From: DASQFQ01 sp038238015
GTDB taxonomy: Bacteria > Actinomycetota > Thermoleophilia > Solirubrobacterales > Solirubrobacteraceae
Assembly: GCA_038238015.1 (NCBI GenBank)
Contig: JBBRYA010000008.1
Coordinates: forward strand, 19,220 to 83,219
Length of the DNA: 64,000 nt
Direction: 5' to 3'
The notes under the pieces are model-generated. The model was not told the origin of the DNA, searched no databases, and saw only the letters and a list, made by a program, of their open reading frames with translations. Position numbers and translations under genes: made by a program. Shown here in pieces: positions 17,369 through 26,339 of this stretch (positions are counted from its first letter, which is position 1; each line of letters starts with the position of its first letter).

Positions 17369-20281
17369 ATGTCGCTCGTCCTGATCACCGGTCCCGCCAA
17401 CGCCGCCAAGGCCGGAGCCGTGCTCGAGCGCTTCCGGTCGGCGCTCTCGCGCGACCCGCTGCTGGTGGTGCCGACCGTGCCCGACGTCGAGCATTACCAG
17501 CGCGAGCTGGCGGCGAGCGGGGTCGTGTTCGGCGCCGAGGTGGCCACCTTCGAGTGGCTGATGCGTGCCGTCGCCGAGGCGGTCGGCCTCCACGGCCGGC
17601 CGCTGGGCGCGGTCGCGCGCGACCGCGTCGTCGCGGCGGCGATCCGCGACGCGCGCCCGCAGCGGCTGGCGGCGTCGGCGGCCTCGCCGGGCTTCGCGCG
17701 CGCCGCCGGGGAGCTGTTCGCCGAGCTGCAGCGCTCGCTGGTCACCCCGCAGCGCTTCACCCAGGCCCTGCGCGAGTGGGGGGCGGGTTCTTCGGGAGAG
17801 GAGCCCGCGACGCTCTACGCCGCCTACCGCCGCCGCCTGGAGCGCCTCGGCCGCCTGGACGCCGAGGGGTTTGCCTGGGCCGCGCTCGACGGCCTGCGCG
17901 CCGATCCCGCCCGCTGGGGCTCGCGGCCGGTCTTCCTCTACGGCTTCGACGACCTCACGCGGATCCAGCGCGACGCGGTCGAGACGCTCGTGCGCCACGC
18001 GCACGCCGACGTCTGCGTGGCCCTGCCCTACGAGCCCGGCCGCCACGCGCTGGCCGGGAGCGCCGCCACCGTCCAGGAGCTGCTCGGGCTCGCCGACGAG
18101 GTCATCGGGCTGCCGGAACGCTCGGAGCACTACGCGGCGGCGGCGCGCCCCGCGCTGCACCACCTGGAGCGCGCCCTGTTTGAGCCGGGCGCCGAACGGC
18201 GGCCGCCCAACGGCGCTGTGCGGCTGCTCGAGGCGGGCGGCGAGCGCGCCGAGGCCGAGCTGGTCGGGGCCGAGGTGCTCGAGCTGATGCGCGACGGGGT
18301 CGCGCCCGAGGACATCGCCGTGCTCGTGCGGGGCGACGCCCCGGCGGCGCTGTTCGCGCAGGTGCTCGAGGCCTACGGCGTGCCGGTCGCGCACTTCAGG
18401 CGGGTCGCGCTCGCCTCGACCCGGCTGGGCGCGGGCGTGCTCGCCTTCGCGCGCGCGGCGCTGCCGGGCGGGAGCGCCGCGGACCTGCTGACCTGGCTGC
18501 GCACGCCGGGCAAGCTCGCGGTCGCAGACATCGCGGACACCCTGGACGCGCTCGTGCGCCGCAGCGAGGTCGCCGGAGCGCGCGAGGCCGCGGCGCTGTG
18601 GTCGCGCGCGGGCGGCTTCGGCGGGCTGTCCCCGGCCGAGCAGCTCGACGCCGTGGCCGTCGCGGCCTCGGATGGGCCGGCGGCGCTGCTCGACGCGCTC
18701 GTGCGCGAGGCGGATGCGATCTGGGCCGCGCCGCACGTGCGCCGCGCCGATGTGCTGGAGGGCGGCGCGCGCGACGATGCGCAGGCGGCGGGCGAGCTGC
18801 GCGCCGCGGCGGCCGAGCTGCGCGGCCTGGCCGCGGCCGACCCCGAGCTCGCCGGCGCGCCGCAGGAGCTGCTCGACGTGCTCGGCGCGGTCCGCGTCCG
18901 CGAGGGCCCGCGCGCGGCGCCGGGGGTGCTGCTGGCCGACCCGCTGGCGATCCGCGCGCGGCGCTTCCGCGCGGTCTTCGTCTGCGGCCTCCAGGACGGC
19001 GAGCTCCCGCGCCGCCCGGTCCCCGAGCCGTTCCTCGACGACGACGCGCGGCGTGCGCTCGCATCCGCGACGGGCCTGCGCCTCGAGCCCCACGAGGACG
19101 TGCTCGCCCGCGAGCGCTCGCTGTTCTACGCCTGCGTGTCGCGGCCGGAGGAGCTGCTGTTCCTGTCCTGGCGCTCCTCCGACGAGGAGGGCGATCCGCT
19201 GCAGGCCTCGCCGTTCCTCGACGACGTGCGCGCGCTGTTCACCGATGCGCTGTGGGACGGCCGCGGGCGGCGGCTGCTGGCCGAGGTCACCTGGGCCCCG
19301 CGCGAGGCGCCCACGCCGCTCGAGCTCCGCCGCTCGCTGGCCTCCGCGCAGGCGCGGCCGGACCCGCCCGGTCTCGCGGCGCCGCGCAGCGAGCCCGTGC
19401 TGGGCGCGCTCGCGGCGCGCGAGGAGGCGCCCGCGAGGGCGCTGGAGGCCTTCGCCGCCTGCGGGGTGCGCTGGCTGATCGAGCAGGTGCTGCGCCCGGG
19501 GCGCGTCGATCCCGACTCAGATCCCCAGCGCCGCGGCTCGGTCGCGCACGCCGTGCTGTACCGCACGCTGAGCGGGCTGAAGCTGCGCACCGGCTCGGCG
19601 CGGCTGGCTCCGCAGACCCTGGCGGCGGCGCTGGAGGAGCTGGAGGCGGCGCTGGCGGAGCTGCGCCGCAGCGACGGCTGCGCGCAGGCGCGCGTGGCGC
19701 TGCGGCGCCTGGACGCCGACCTGCGCCGCTACCTCACCCATGAGGCCGAGCACGGCGCCGGCCTGGAGCCGCAGTGGCTCGAGTGGAGCTTCGGGCGCGA
19801 CGGGGACGCGCACGGACCGCTCACGCTCGGCGACGGGGAGCTGCGGGTGACCGGCCGCGTGGACCGCATCGACGCCGACCCGCAGACGCACGCGGCGATC
19901 GTGCGCGACTACAAGGGTGCCTCGGCGCCGCCGGGCGCGAAGTGGGCGGACGGCCAGCACCTGCAGGTCGCCCTCTACGCACTCGCCGCGCGCGAGCTTC
20001 TGGGCCTCGACCCCGTGGGCGGCCTCTACCAGTCGCTGTGGGGCGGCGAGCAGCGCCCGCGAGGGCTGATCCGCGACGACGTCCCCGGCCGCTACGTGCG
20101 CTCCGATGTCGTCTCCGGGCCCGAGCTCGAAGCGCAGCTCGCAGCGGCCGACGAGCTCGCGCTCGCTACCGTGCGCGACCTGCGCTCCGGGCGGATCGCC
20201 GCCTGCCCCGACCGCTGCCGGCCGCAGGGCGGGTGCGCCTACCCGGCGATCTGCCGGGCCGGGGAGGGCGCGCCGGAGTGA
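17369..20281 (+). CDS. AddB-type helicase/nuclease subunit (PD-(D/E)XK, Fe-S)
   Basis: 970 residues. The N-terminal P-loop region is degenerate (VLITGPANAAKAGA), as in AddB-type inactivated helicases; the middle resembles UvrD/RecC-like folds (VCGLQDGELPRRP). The C-terminus is a RecB-family nuclease: RVDRID near 830, DYKGA near 847 and a QLxxY-like HLQVALYA. Four cysteines, Cys698 and Cys946/950/956/962 (one spare), fit the AddB 4Fe-4S pin. The complex resects double-strand ends for homologous recombination. It lies just upstream of the AddA-type helicase gene and should form a complex with it. Confidence 0.88.
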   Translation: MSLVLITGPANAAKAGAVLERFRSALSRDPLLVVPTVPDVEHYQRELAASGVVFGAEVATFEWLMRAVAEAVGLHGRPLGAVARDRVVAAAIRDARPQRLAASAASPGFARAAGELFAELQRSLVTPQRFTQALREWGAGSSGEEPATLYAAYRRRLERLGRLDAEGFAWAALDGLRADPARWGSRPVFLYGFDDLTRIQRDAVETLVRHAHADVCVALPYEPGRHALAGSAATVQELLGLADEVIGLPERSEHYAAAARPALHHLERALFEPGAERRPPNGAVRLLEAGGERAEAELVGAEVLELMRDGVAPEDIAVLVRGDAPAALFAQVLEAYGVPVAHFRRVALASTRLGAGVLAFARAALPGGSAADLLTWLRTPGKLAVADIADTLDALVRRSEVAGAREAAALWSRAGGFGGLSPAEQLDAVAVAASDGPAALLDALVREADAIWAAPHVRRADVLEGGARDDAQAAGELRAAAAELRGLAAADPELAGAPQELLDVLGAVRVREGPRAAPGVLLADPLAIRARRFRAVFVCGLQDGELPRRPVPEPFLDDDARRALASATGLRLEPHEDVLARERSLFYACVSRPEELLFLSWRSSDEEGDPLQASPFLDDVRALFTDALWDGRGRRLLAEVTWAPREAPTPLELRRSLASAQARPDPPGLAAPRSEPVLGALAAREEAPARALEAFAACGVRWLIEQVLRPGRVDPDSDPQRRGSVAHAVLYRTLSGLKLRTGSARLAPQTLAAALEELEAALAELRRSDGCAQARVALRRLDADLRRYLTHEAEHGAGLEPQWLEWSFGRDGDAHGPLTLGDGELRVTGRVDRIDADPQTHAAIVRDYKGASAPPGAKWADGQHLQVALYALAARELLGLDPVGGLYQSLWGGEQRPRGLIRDDVPGRYVRSDVVSGPELEAQLAAADELALATVRDLRSGRIAACPDRCRPQGGCAYPAICRAGEGAPE

Positions 20282-20304
20282 GCGCGCCGGAGTGAGCGCG
20301 CCGG
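20268..20304 (+). repeat. Tandem 14-bp repeat across the addB/addA junction
   Basis: Two full copies and a partial third of GCGCGCCGGAGTGA span the end of addB and the start of addA (20268-20281, 20282-20295, 20296-20304). Each full copy contains GTGA, which can serve as a stop/start overlap. The first copy carries the addB stop, while the in-frame addA GTG is in the second. Confidence 0.9.
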
Positions 20305-23300
20305 TCTTCACCTCCGAGCAGCGCGCCGCGATCGAGGACCGTACGGGCTCGTCCCTGCTCGCCGCCAATGCGGGCTCGGGCAAGACCGCGGTGATGGCCG
20401 AGCGCTTCGTCGAGGCCGTGCTGCGCGACGGCGTCGGAGTCCACGCGATCCTCGCGCTGACCTTCACCGAGAAGGCGGCCGGCGAGCTGCGCGAGCGCAT
20501 CCGCCGGCGCTTCGGCGAGCTTGGCGAGGACGAGCGGGCACGCGAGGTCGACGGCGCGTGGGTGGGGACCATCCACGGCTTCTGCGCCGGGCTGCTGCGC
20601 GCACAGCCGCTCGCCGCCGGGCTGGACCCGCGCTTCGACGTCCTCGACGAGCCGGGCGCGCAGCGGCTCGCGCGCCAAGCCTACGACCGGGCGCTCGAGG
20701 CGTGGGTTGCGGACCGGGGCGCCCCCGCGCTCGACCTCGCCGCCGCCTACGGGCCGGGCCTGCGCGATCTCGTGCTCGGCACGCACGCGGTGCTGCGCAG
20801 CCGCGGGCAGACCCGGCCGGCGCTCCCGCCCGCGCGGGCGACGCTCGCGCCGGCCGACCTGCGGGCGGCACTCGAGCCTGCCCGCGCGAAGGCCGCGGCG
20901 TGCCTCGGCGCGGCCGGCGACGGCCGGCGCGTGGCCGAGGGGCTGGCGGCGCTCGACGCCGCGGCGGCGCTGCTCGAGCACGGCTCGGAGGCGGTGCCGC
21001 TGCCGCGCGAGCTCGACGCCTCCGAGCTCAAGAAGGGCGCGCGCGCCCTTACCGAGCCCGACTGCGAGGCCTACCGCGCGGCCTGGGGCGCCTATCGCCA
21101 GGCCTGCGCCGACCACCATGCCGCCGCCGCGCTGGTGCTGATCGACGGGCTGCTCCAGCGCTTCGGCGCCGCCTATGCGGAGGCCAAGACCGCGCGCGCG
21201 GGGCTGGACTTCGAGGACCTCGAGCTCGGCGTGCGTGATCTCCTCGCCGGCTCGCCGGCGCTGCGGCGCCGCTGGTCGGAGCGCTTCGCGCTGATCATGG
21301 TCGACGAGTTCCAGGACACCAACCGCCTCCAGCTCGACGTGCTCGAGGCGCTCGAGCGCGACAACCTGTTCGCGGTCGGCGACGAGTTCCAGTCGATCTA
21401 CGGCTTCCGCCACGCCGACGTGACGATCTTCCGCGAGCGCCGCGCGGCGCTGGGCGAGGCGCGCGTGCGGCCGCTGACCGCCAACTTCCGCTCGGCCGAG
21501 GAGCTGCTGGACGTCCTCAACACGGCGTTCGCGCCGCTCTGGCGCGAGCACTTCGCCCCGCTCTCCGCGGGCGCGCCCGCGCCGGCGGCCAACGGCACCG
21601 GCGAGCTGCGGCTGTTCGATCCCGACCACGCGGGCGCCGGCTCCGAGCCGCCCGTGGAGTTGCTGCTGACCGACGCGCGCGGCTGGGACGAGCCCGCGCT
21701 GGAGGCGCAGCTCGGCCTCGCCGGCCAAGGCGCCCCGCCGCAGCGCCGCGCCGAGGCCCGGGTGCTCGCCGCGCGCCTGCGCGCCGAGGTCGACGGCGGC
21801 CGGCGCCCGGGCGACATCGTCGTGCTGGTCCGCGCGACCGCCTCGCTGCGGCTCTTCGAGCAGGCGCTGGAGGAGCAGGGCCTGGCCACCTACGTGGTCG
21901 GCGGCCGCGGCTACTGGTCCCAGGAGCAGGTCCGCGACGGCCTCGCCTATCTCCGCGCGCTGGCCAACCCGCGCGACGAGGAGGCGCTGCTCGGAGCGCT
22001 GGCCTCGCCGCTGTGCGGCGCGGGCACCGACGCCCTGGTGCTGCTCGCCCAGGCCGGGCGCGAGCGCGGCGACGGGCTGTGGGGAGCGCTGCGCGCCGAT
22101 CCGCCCGCGCTCGACGTGCTCGAGGCGACCGAGCACGAGCGCCTGCGGGCGTTCACCGCGCTGCTGAGTGGCGAGCGAGAGCGGGCCGAGCGACTGCCCG
22201 TGGAGGTGCTGCTCGAGCGCGCGATCGCCGCGACGGGCTACGACCTCGCCGTGCTCGCGCGCGCCGGCGGCGACCGCCGGCTGGCGAACCTGCGCAAGCT
22301 GATGCGCCTGGCGCGCGAGTACGAGCGCGCGGAGGGCCGGGACCTGCGCGGCTTCCTGCTCTACGCCGCCACCCAGGACCTCGCGGAGGCGCGCGAGGGC
22401 GAGGCGCCGCTCGAGGCCGAGGGCCTGGACGCCGTGCGCCTGATGACCATCCACCGCGCCAAGGGCCTGGAGTTCCCGGTGGTCTGCGTCGCGGACCTCG
22501 GGCGCCAGGGGGTGCTCTCGCGTCCGCGCCTGCTGGTGGGGCGCGACGGCTCGGTCGCGCTCAAGCTGCTCTCGCCGGGCGGCGGCGAGTCCGTGCCCGC
22601 GCTGGGCTATGAGCGTCTCGCTGCCGAGCTCGACAAGGAGGAGGAGGCCGAGGAGCGGCGCCTGTTCTACGTCGCGATGACGCGTGCCCGCGAGCTGCTG
22701 ATCCTCTCGGGCGCCGCCGACCCGGAGAAGCGCCCGGCGCCGCGGCCCGGCGGAGCGCCGCTGGACTGGATCGTCCCCGCTCTGCTCGGCGACACTCCGC
22801 CGGCCGAGCAGGTGCGCGAGCGCGCGTGGGCCGGCCGCCACGCGCGCCTGCGCGTCGCGCCGGCCACCCCGGGGAGCGTCCCAGCCGCGACGCTCGCGCC
22901 GGTGGCGCGCGAGCGTGCCGGGGCGCCCGGAACTGCGCTGCCCACCGCGCCCAAGGTGGCGCCGGCTGCGGCGCGCCCGCGCCCGGAGCCCCACCGGCTC
23001 TCCTACTCCTCGTTGCAGCAGTACGCGCGCTGCCCCTACCGCTACTACCTCCAGCGCGAGCTGCGCCTGCCGGAGGATCGCGCAGGGCTCGTGCCCGACG
23101 CGTCCCCGGGCGCCGTGGCGCTCGACCCGCGCGTGCGCGGCACGCTGGCCCACGCGCTGCTGGAGGACCTGGACTTCCGCGCGCCCGCGCCGCCGAGCGC
23201 CGAGGCGGTGCGGCGGCTGGCCGATGCCGGCGGGGTCGAGCTGACCACGGCCGACGTCGAGGACCTGCGGGCGCTCGTCGCCGCTTTCGGGCGCTCGCCG

Positions 23301-23786
23301 CTGTGCGGCCGGCTGGCCGCCGCCGGGCGCGTGCGCCGCGAAGGGGCGTTCGTCTTCGCGCTGGGACCCGGCGGCGCGGGCTCGCTGGTCAACGGCTTCG
23401 TCGACGTGCTGGCCGACGAGCCCGGCGGCCACGCCCTGGTGGTCGACTACAAGACCGACCGGCTCGACGGTGCCTCGCCCGCGGCGGTGGTCGCCGCCGA
23501 CTACGCCACGCAGCGGATCGTCTACGCGCTGGCGGCGCTGCGCGAGGGCGCCGAGTCGGTCGAGGTGGCCTACTGCTTCCTCGAGCAGCCGGAGGAGCCG
23601 GTGGCGGCTCGCTTCGCGGCGGCCGACGCCCCCGAGCTCGCCGAGTCGCTGGTGACGCTTGCCGAGGGGCTCGTCGCGGGGCGGCGCCCGGTCACCGCCA
23701 CCCCGCACCGCGAGCTGTGCGCCGACTGCCCCGGCCGGCGTGCGCTGTGCTCCTACGACGAGTCGATGACGATGCGCACCCTGTAG
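20292..23786 (+). CDS. AddA-type UvrD helicase with C-terminal RecB-family nuclease
   Basis: 1164 residues from the GTG at 20292. SF1A helicase motifs: Walker A ANAGSGKTAV (about 20), motif II VDEFQDTN (about 337), motif III GDEFQSIYGFR, motif V TIHRAKGLEFP and motif VI VAMTRARE. The C-terminus is a nuclease domain with GFVDVL and VVDYKTDRL and a QxxxY-like TQRIVYAL. Unlike classic AddA it also has the four-cysteine Fe-S signature (Cys914, Cys1143, Cys1146, Cys1153). With the preceding gene it should form a two-nuclease, one-motor resection machine. It ends 3 bp from the convergent yihY-like gene. Confidence 0.92.
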   Translation: MSAPVFTSEQRAAIEDRTGSSLLAANAGSGKTAVMAERFVEAVLRDGVGVHAILALTFTEKAAGELRERIRRRFGELGEDERAREVDGAWVGTIHGFCAGLLRAQPLAAGLDPRFDVLDEPGAQRLARQAYDRALEAWVADRGAPALDLAAAYGPGLRDLVLGTHAVLRSRGQTRPALPPARATLAPADLRAALEPARAKAAACLGAAGDGRRVAEGLAALDAAAALLEHGSEAVPLPRELDASELKKGARALTEPDCEAYRAAWGAYRQACADHHAAAALVLIDGLLQRFGAAYAEAKTARAGLDFEDLELGVRDLLAGSPALRRRWSERFALIMVDEFQDTNRLQLDVLEALERDNLFAVGDEFQSIYGFRHADVTIFRERRAALGEARVRPLTANFRSAEELLDVLNTAFAPLWREHFAPLSAGAPAPAANGTGELRLFDPDHAGAGSEPPVELLLTDARGWDEPALEAQLGLAGQGAPPQRRAEARVLAARLRAEVDGGRRPGDIVVLVRATASLRLFEQALEEQGLATYVVGGRGYWSQEQVRDGLAYLRALANPRDEEALLGALASPLCGAGTDALVLLAQAGRERGDGLWGALRADPPALDVLEATEHERLRAFTALLSGERERAERLPVEVLLERAIAATGYDLAVLARAGGDRRLANLRKLMRLAREYERAEGRDLRGFLLYAATQDLAEAREGEAPLEAEGLDAVRLMTIHRAKGLEFPVVCVADLGRQGVLSRPRLLVGRDGSVALKLLSPGGGESVPALGYERLAAELDKEEEAEERRLFYVAMTRARELLILSGAADPEKRPAPRPGGAPLDWIVPALLGDTPPAEQVRERAWAGRHARLRVAPATPGSVPAATLAPVARERAGAPGTALPTAPKVAPAAARPRPEPHRLSYSSLQQYARCPYRYYLQRELRLPEDRAGLVPDASPGAVALDPRVRGTLAHALLEDLDFRAPAPPSAEAVRRLADAGGVELTTADVEDLRALVAAFGRSPLCGRLAAAGRVRREGAFVFALGPGGAGSLVNGFVDVLADEPGGHALVVDYKTDRLDGASPAAVVAADYATQRIVYALAALREGAESVEVAYCFLEQPEEPVAARFAAADAPELAESLVTLAEGLVAGRRPVTATPHRELCADCPGRRALCSYDESMTMRTL

Positions 23787-23789
23787 GGG

Positions 23790-24737
23790 CTACTTCTCGG
23801 CCGGCACCTTCTCGGGCAGCGGCGGCCCGTCGTAGCGCCTCGGCAGCTCAGGCGAGCGGCGCAGCTCGATCACCGCGTTGAGCTCGGCGCCGAGCAGCAG
23901 CACGACGTTGGTCAGCCACAGCCACACGAGCAGGATCACGACGGCGGCGAACGCGCCGTAGGTCGCCGAGTAGGACGAGAAGTTCGCGACGTAGAGGAAG
24001 AACAGGCCCGACGCCAGCAGCCAGGACACGACGCCGAACACGGCGCCCGGCGTCACGAACTGGAAGTGCGGGACCTCGACGTTGGGCGCCGCGAAGTAGA
24101 CGACGGCGTAGACGAGCATGGCCGAGATCAGCGCGGCCGGCCAGCGCGCGAACTGCCAGATCGAGGCGGCGGTGTCGCCGAGGCCGATCGACCCGAGCAC
24201 GTCGTTGGCGAGGTTGCCGCCGAGGAAGATCAGCACGAAGGTGATGCCGACCAGCAGGAGCACGACCAGCGTCCAGCCGAGGTCGCGCAGCTTGCGCTTG
24301 ACGAATCCGCGGCCCTCCTCCACGCGCCACACGACGTTGAGCGCGCGCCCGACCGCGCCGAACGCGCCCGAGGCCCCGTTCAGCGAGGTCAGCAGGCCGA
24401 GGACCAGCGCGGTGATCGCGGTGCTCTTCTGTCCCTGCGCGGAGGCCAGGGCCGTCGTCACGGCGTCGACCGTCGCCGACGGCGCGCCCGCGGTCTTCAG
24501 GTACTTCGACGCGTCGCTGACGAGCGTCGCCTGCCCGAACACCCCGAGCACCGCGACGCCGAACAGCAGCGCCGGGAACAGCGAGAGCAGCGCGTAGTAG
24601 GTCAACCCGGCTGCGCGATCGGTCATCTGATCGCTCGAGAAGCGCTTGAACGCGCGCTTGAGGTCCTCGAGCGTCAGGAGCTTCCCGGGCCGCGGGTCCT
24701 CGAGGGCTCCTGCTTCCTTGTCACGGGCTCCTCCCAT
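23790..24737 (-). CDS. YihY/BrkB family membrane protein
   Basis: 315 residues with about six membrane-spanning segments and the family marks DRAAGLTYYALLSLFPALLF near the N-terminus and FVTPGAVFGVVSWLLASGLF and TYGAFAAVVILLVWLWLTNVVLLLGAELN toward the C-terminus. Once called ribonuclease BN; that activity belongs to another protein, and the family role (possibly transport or an envelope function) is unsettled. The ATG at 24737 is preceded by a TTG. A strong hairpin ends 3 bp upstream of the ATG, leaving no room for a normal ribosome-binding site, so the message may be effectively leaderless or the start may be further in. Confidence 0.85.
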   Translation of the reverse strand: MGGARDKEAGALEDPRPGKLLTLEDLKRAFKRFSSDQMTDRAAGLTYYALLSLFPALLFGVAVLGVFGQATLVSDASKYLKTAGAPSATVDAVTTALASAQGQKSTAITALVLGLLTSLNGASGAFGAVGRALNVVWRVEEGRGFVKRKLRDLGWTLVVLLLVGITFVLIFLGGNLANDVLGSIGLGDTAASIWQFARWPAALISAMLVYAVVYFAAPNVEVPHFQFVTPGAVFGVVSWLLASGLFFLYVANFSSYSATYGAFAAVVILLVWLWLTNVVLLLGAELNAVIELRRSPELPRRYDGPPLPEKVPAEK

Positions 24738-24740
24738 CAA

Positions 24741-24760
24741 CGGCAGGTTCCCACCTGCCG
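24741..24760 (-). terminator. Hairpin terminator after the ANTAR gene
   Basis: CGGCAGGT and ACCTGCCG form a perfect 8-bp stem with loop TCCC, 8 bp beyond the stop of the minus-strand ANTAR gene. It lies directly against the start of the next minus-strand gene (yihY-like), so it may both end one transcript and limit reading of the next. No U-tract follows. Confidence 0.65.
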
Positions 24761-24767
24761 GAGCGCG

Positions 24768-25376
24768 CTAACCCTTGGGCAGGAGCGCGTGGCCTTCGGT
24801 CACGGCGCGCGCCACCTCGACCACGCGGCGGTTCGTCGCCCGCGCATGTTCGCGCAGGAGCTCGAAGGCCTTGCGTTCGTCGGAGGCGTGGCGCTCCATC
24901 AGGATGCCCTTCGCGCGCTCGATCAGGGCGCGACGCTCGAGCGCGCCCTCGAGCTGGTCGACCTTCTCCACGAGCGCGGACGCCTCCTTGTAGCGGCGGA
25001 GCGCGATCTCGATCGCCCCCTGGACCGCCGAGGGCTCGGTCGACTCCACGAGCGCCGAGACGCCGTGCTCCGCGGCGCGGGCCACGAACTCGACGTCGGG
25101 CTGGGTCATCGTCGCGATGACGGGGCCCGAGGCGCACTCCACGGCCTCGCCGATCAGCGCGAGTGCGTGCTCCTCGTCGTCGTGGACCATCACGAACGCG
25201 ACATCGGGATCCTCCTTCATGATCAGCTCGCTGGCCTCCTTGAGCGAGACCGCGTAGGGCATGACGTCGTGGCCGAGCCCCTCGAGCACCGAGCCCAGGC
25301 GCTCCAGGGTGCTCTGGTCCTCGTCGGCGATAAGGATCGTCAGGTGGCGTTCCGATGCCGACATACGCGCGCTCAT
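24768..25376 (-). CDS. ANTAR-domain regulator with degenerate receiver
   Basis: About 202 residues. A CheY-like N-terminal domain begins LTILIADEDQSTLERL (acidic pocket kept). The strand that should end in the phosphoacceptor Asp reads DPDVAFVMVHDD, and the alignment puts Met at the Asp position. The C-terminal ANTAR domain (LERRALIERAKGILMERHASDERKAFELLREHA) binds paired RNA stem-loops and antiterminates transcription. The start is uncertain (ATG 25376 or 25364). It is divergent from the SigB/F/G-type sigma gene across a 105-bp gap. A conventional phosphorelay input looks unlikely; ligand, protein-protein control or atypical receiver use is inferred. Confidence 0.85.
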   Translation of the reverse strand: MSARMSASERHLTILIADEDQSTLERLGSVLEGLGHDVMPYAVSLKEASELIMKEDPDVAFVMVHDDEEHALALIGEAVECASGPVIATMTQPDVEFVARAAEHGVSALVESTEPSAVQGAIEIALRRYKEASALVEKVDQLEGALERRALIERAKGILMERHASDERKAFELLREHARATNRRVVEVARAVTEGHALLPKG

Positions 25377-25481
25377 CGCCGGGCGCACGCGGTAGAATCC
25401 TGACAAGTCCGGCCCAGCCCCTTGCCGGTATGTCCTTCGCGCCCGTGCTCCCCGGCGCCCACATCAAGTTGGTTCAGCATC

Positions 25482-26339
25482 GTGAGAGGCGTGGGGCAGA
25501 TCCAGGATCGTTCTGACGCGCGGGGTAAGACCCGCGCAGCATACGGCGCTTCGGGCGCGGCCGCTGACGGCGTCGCACTCGACCGTGCGGCGCGCTCCGC
25601 CGAGGATCGGCGGCTGCTCGAGCGCTATCACCGCGAGGACGATCCCGCGGCGCGCGAGGCACTGGTCCAGCGCTTCCTCCCGCTCGCGCGTCAGCTCGCC
25701 CGCCGCTACCAGCGTGCCGGCGAGCCGCTCGACGATCTCGTCCAGGTCGCGTCACTCGGGCTGCTGAAGGCGATCGAGCGTTTCGATCCGGCTCGAGAGA
25801 CCGCTTTCTCGTCGTTCGCGGTACCCACAATTCTGGGTGAGCTCAAGCGTCATTTCCGTGACAAGGGCTGGTCCGTGCGGGTTCCGCGCGACCTCCAGGA
25901 GCTGGCCGTCAAGGTGGACCGCGTCGGCGAGGACATGTCGCGCGAGCTCGGGCGCGCGCCGACCCCCGTGGAGATGGGCGTGCGCCTCGGCGTCAGCCCC
26001 GAGCAGGTGCTCGAGGCGCGCGAGGCCGCCGGCGCGTACCGTGCCGTCTCGCTGGACCGCCCGCGCAGCGAGGAGGAGGACGAGGGCGATCTCGCCGACG
26101 CGTTCGGCTCCGAGGACCACGGCTATGCCGTGGCCGAGGACGCCGCGACCGTCCAGCGGCTTATGCGCGTGCTGACCGACCGCGAGCGGGAGGTGCTGCG
26201 GCTGCGCTTCGAGGAGGACCTCACGCAGTCGGAGATCGGCGACCTCGTCGGCGTCTCCCAGATGCACGTCTCCCGCCTCATCCGCCAGTCCGTGGCGCGC
26301 CTGCGCGCGGCCGCCGACGGCGACGTGGCAACGCGCTAG
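25482..26339 (+). CDS. SigB/SigF/SigG-family sigma factor, copy 1
   Basis: About 285 residues from the GTG at 25482 (GTG 25491 is an alternative). Region 2 (LARRYQRAGEPLDDLVQVASLGLLKAIERFDP and FSSFAVPTILGELKRHFRDKGW), region 3, and region 4 (LTQSEIGDLVGVSQMHVSRLIRQS) are the general-stress/sporulation type of group 3. It is a close paralogue of the gene at 29228. These sigmas recognise GTTT-N14-17-GGGTAT-like promoters and are held by RsbW/UsfX-type anti-sigma factors. Matching promoters and anti-sigma genes are nearby (28023, 37530). It overlaps the convergent ParB-fold gene by 4 nt. Confidence 0.92.
   Translation: MRGVGQIQDRSDARGKTRAAYGASGAAADGVALDRAARSAEDRRLLERYHREDDPAAREALVQRFLPLARQLARRYQRAGEPLDDLVQVASLGLLKAIERFDPARETAFSSFAVPTILGELKRHFRDKGWSVRVPRDLQELAVKVDRVGEDMSRELGRAPTPVEMGVRLGVSPEQVLEAREAAGAYRAVSLDRPRSEEEDEGDLADAFGSEDHGYAVAEDAATVQRLMRVLTDREREVLRLRFEEDLTQSEIGDLVGVSQMHVSRLIRQSVARLRAAADGDVATR

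Noticed and set aside
20166..23708. A 1180-codon open frame on the minus strand opposite addA
   Set aside because: It mirrors the addA codons at very high GC, has shadow-type composition (Arg, Gly, Ala, Gln-rich, no domains), while the plus strand carries full helicase motifs.
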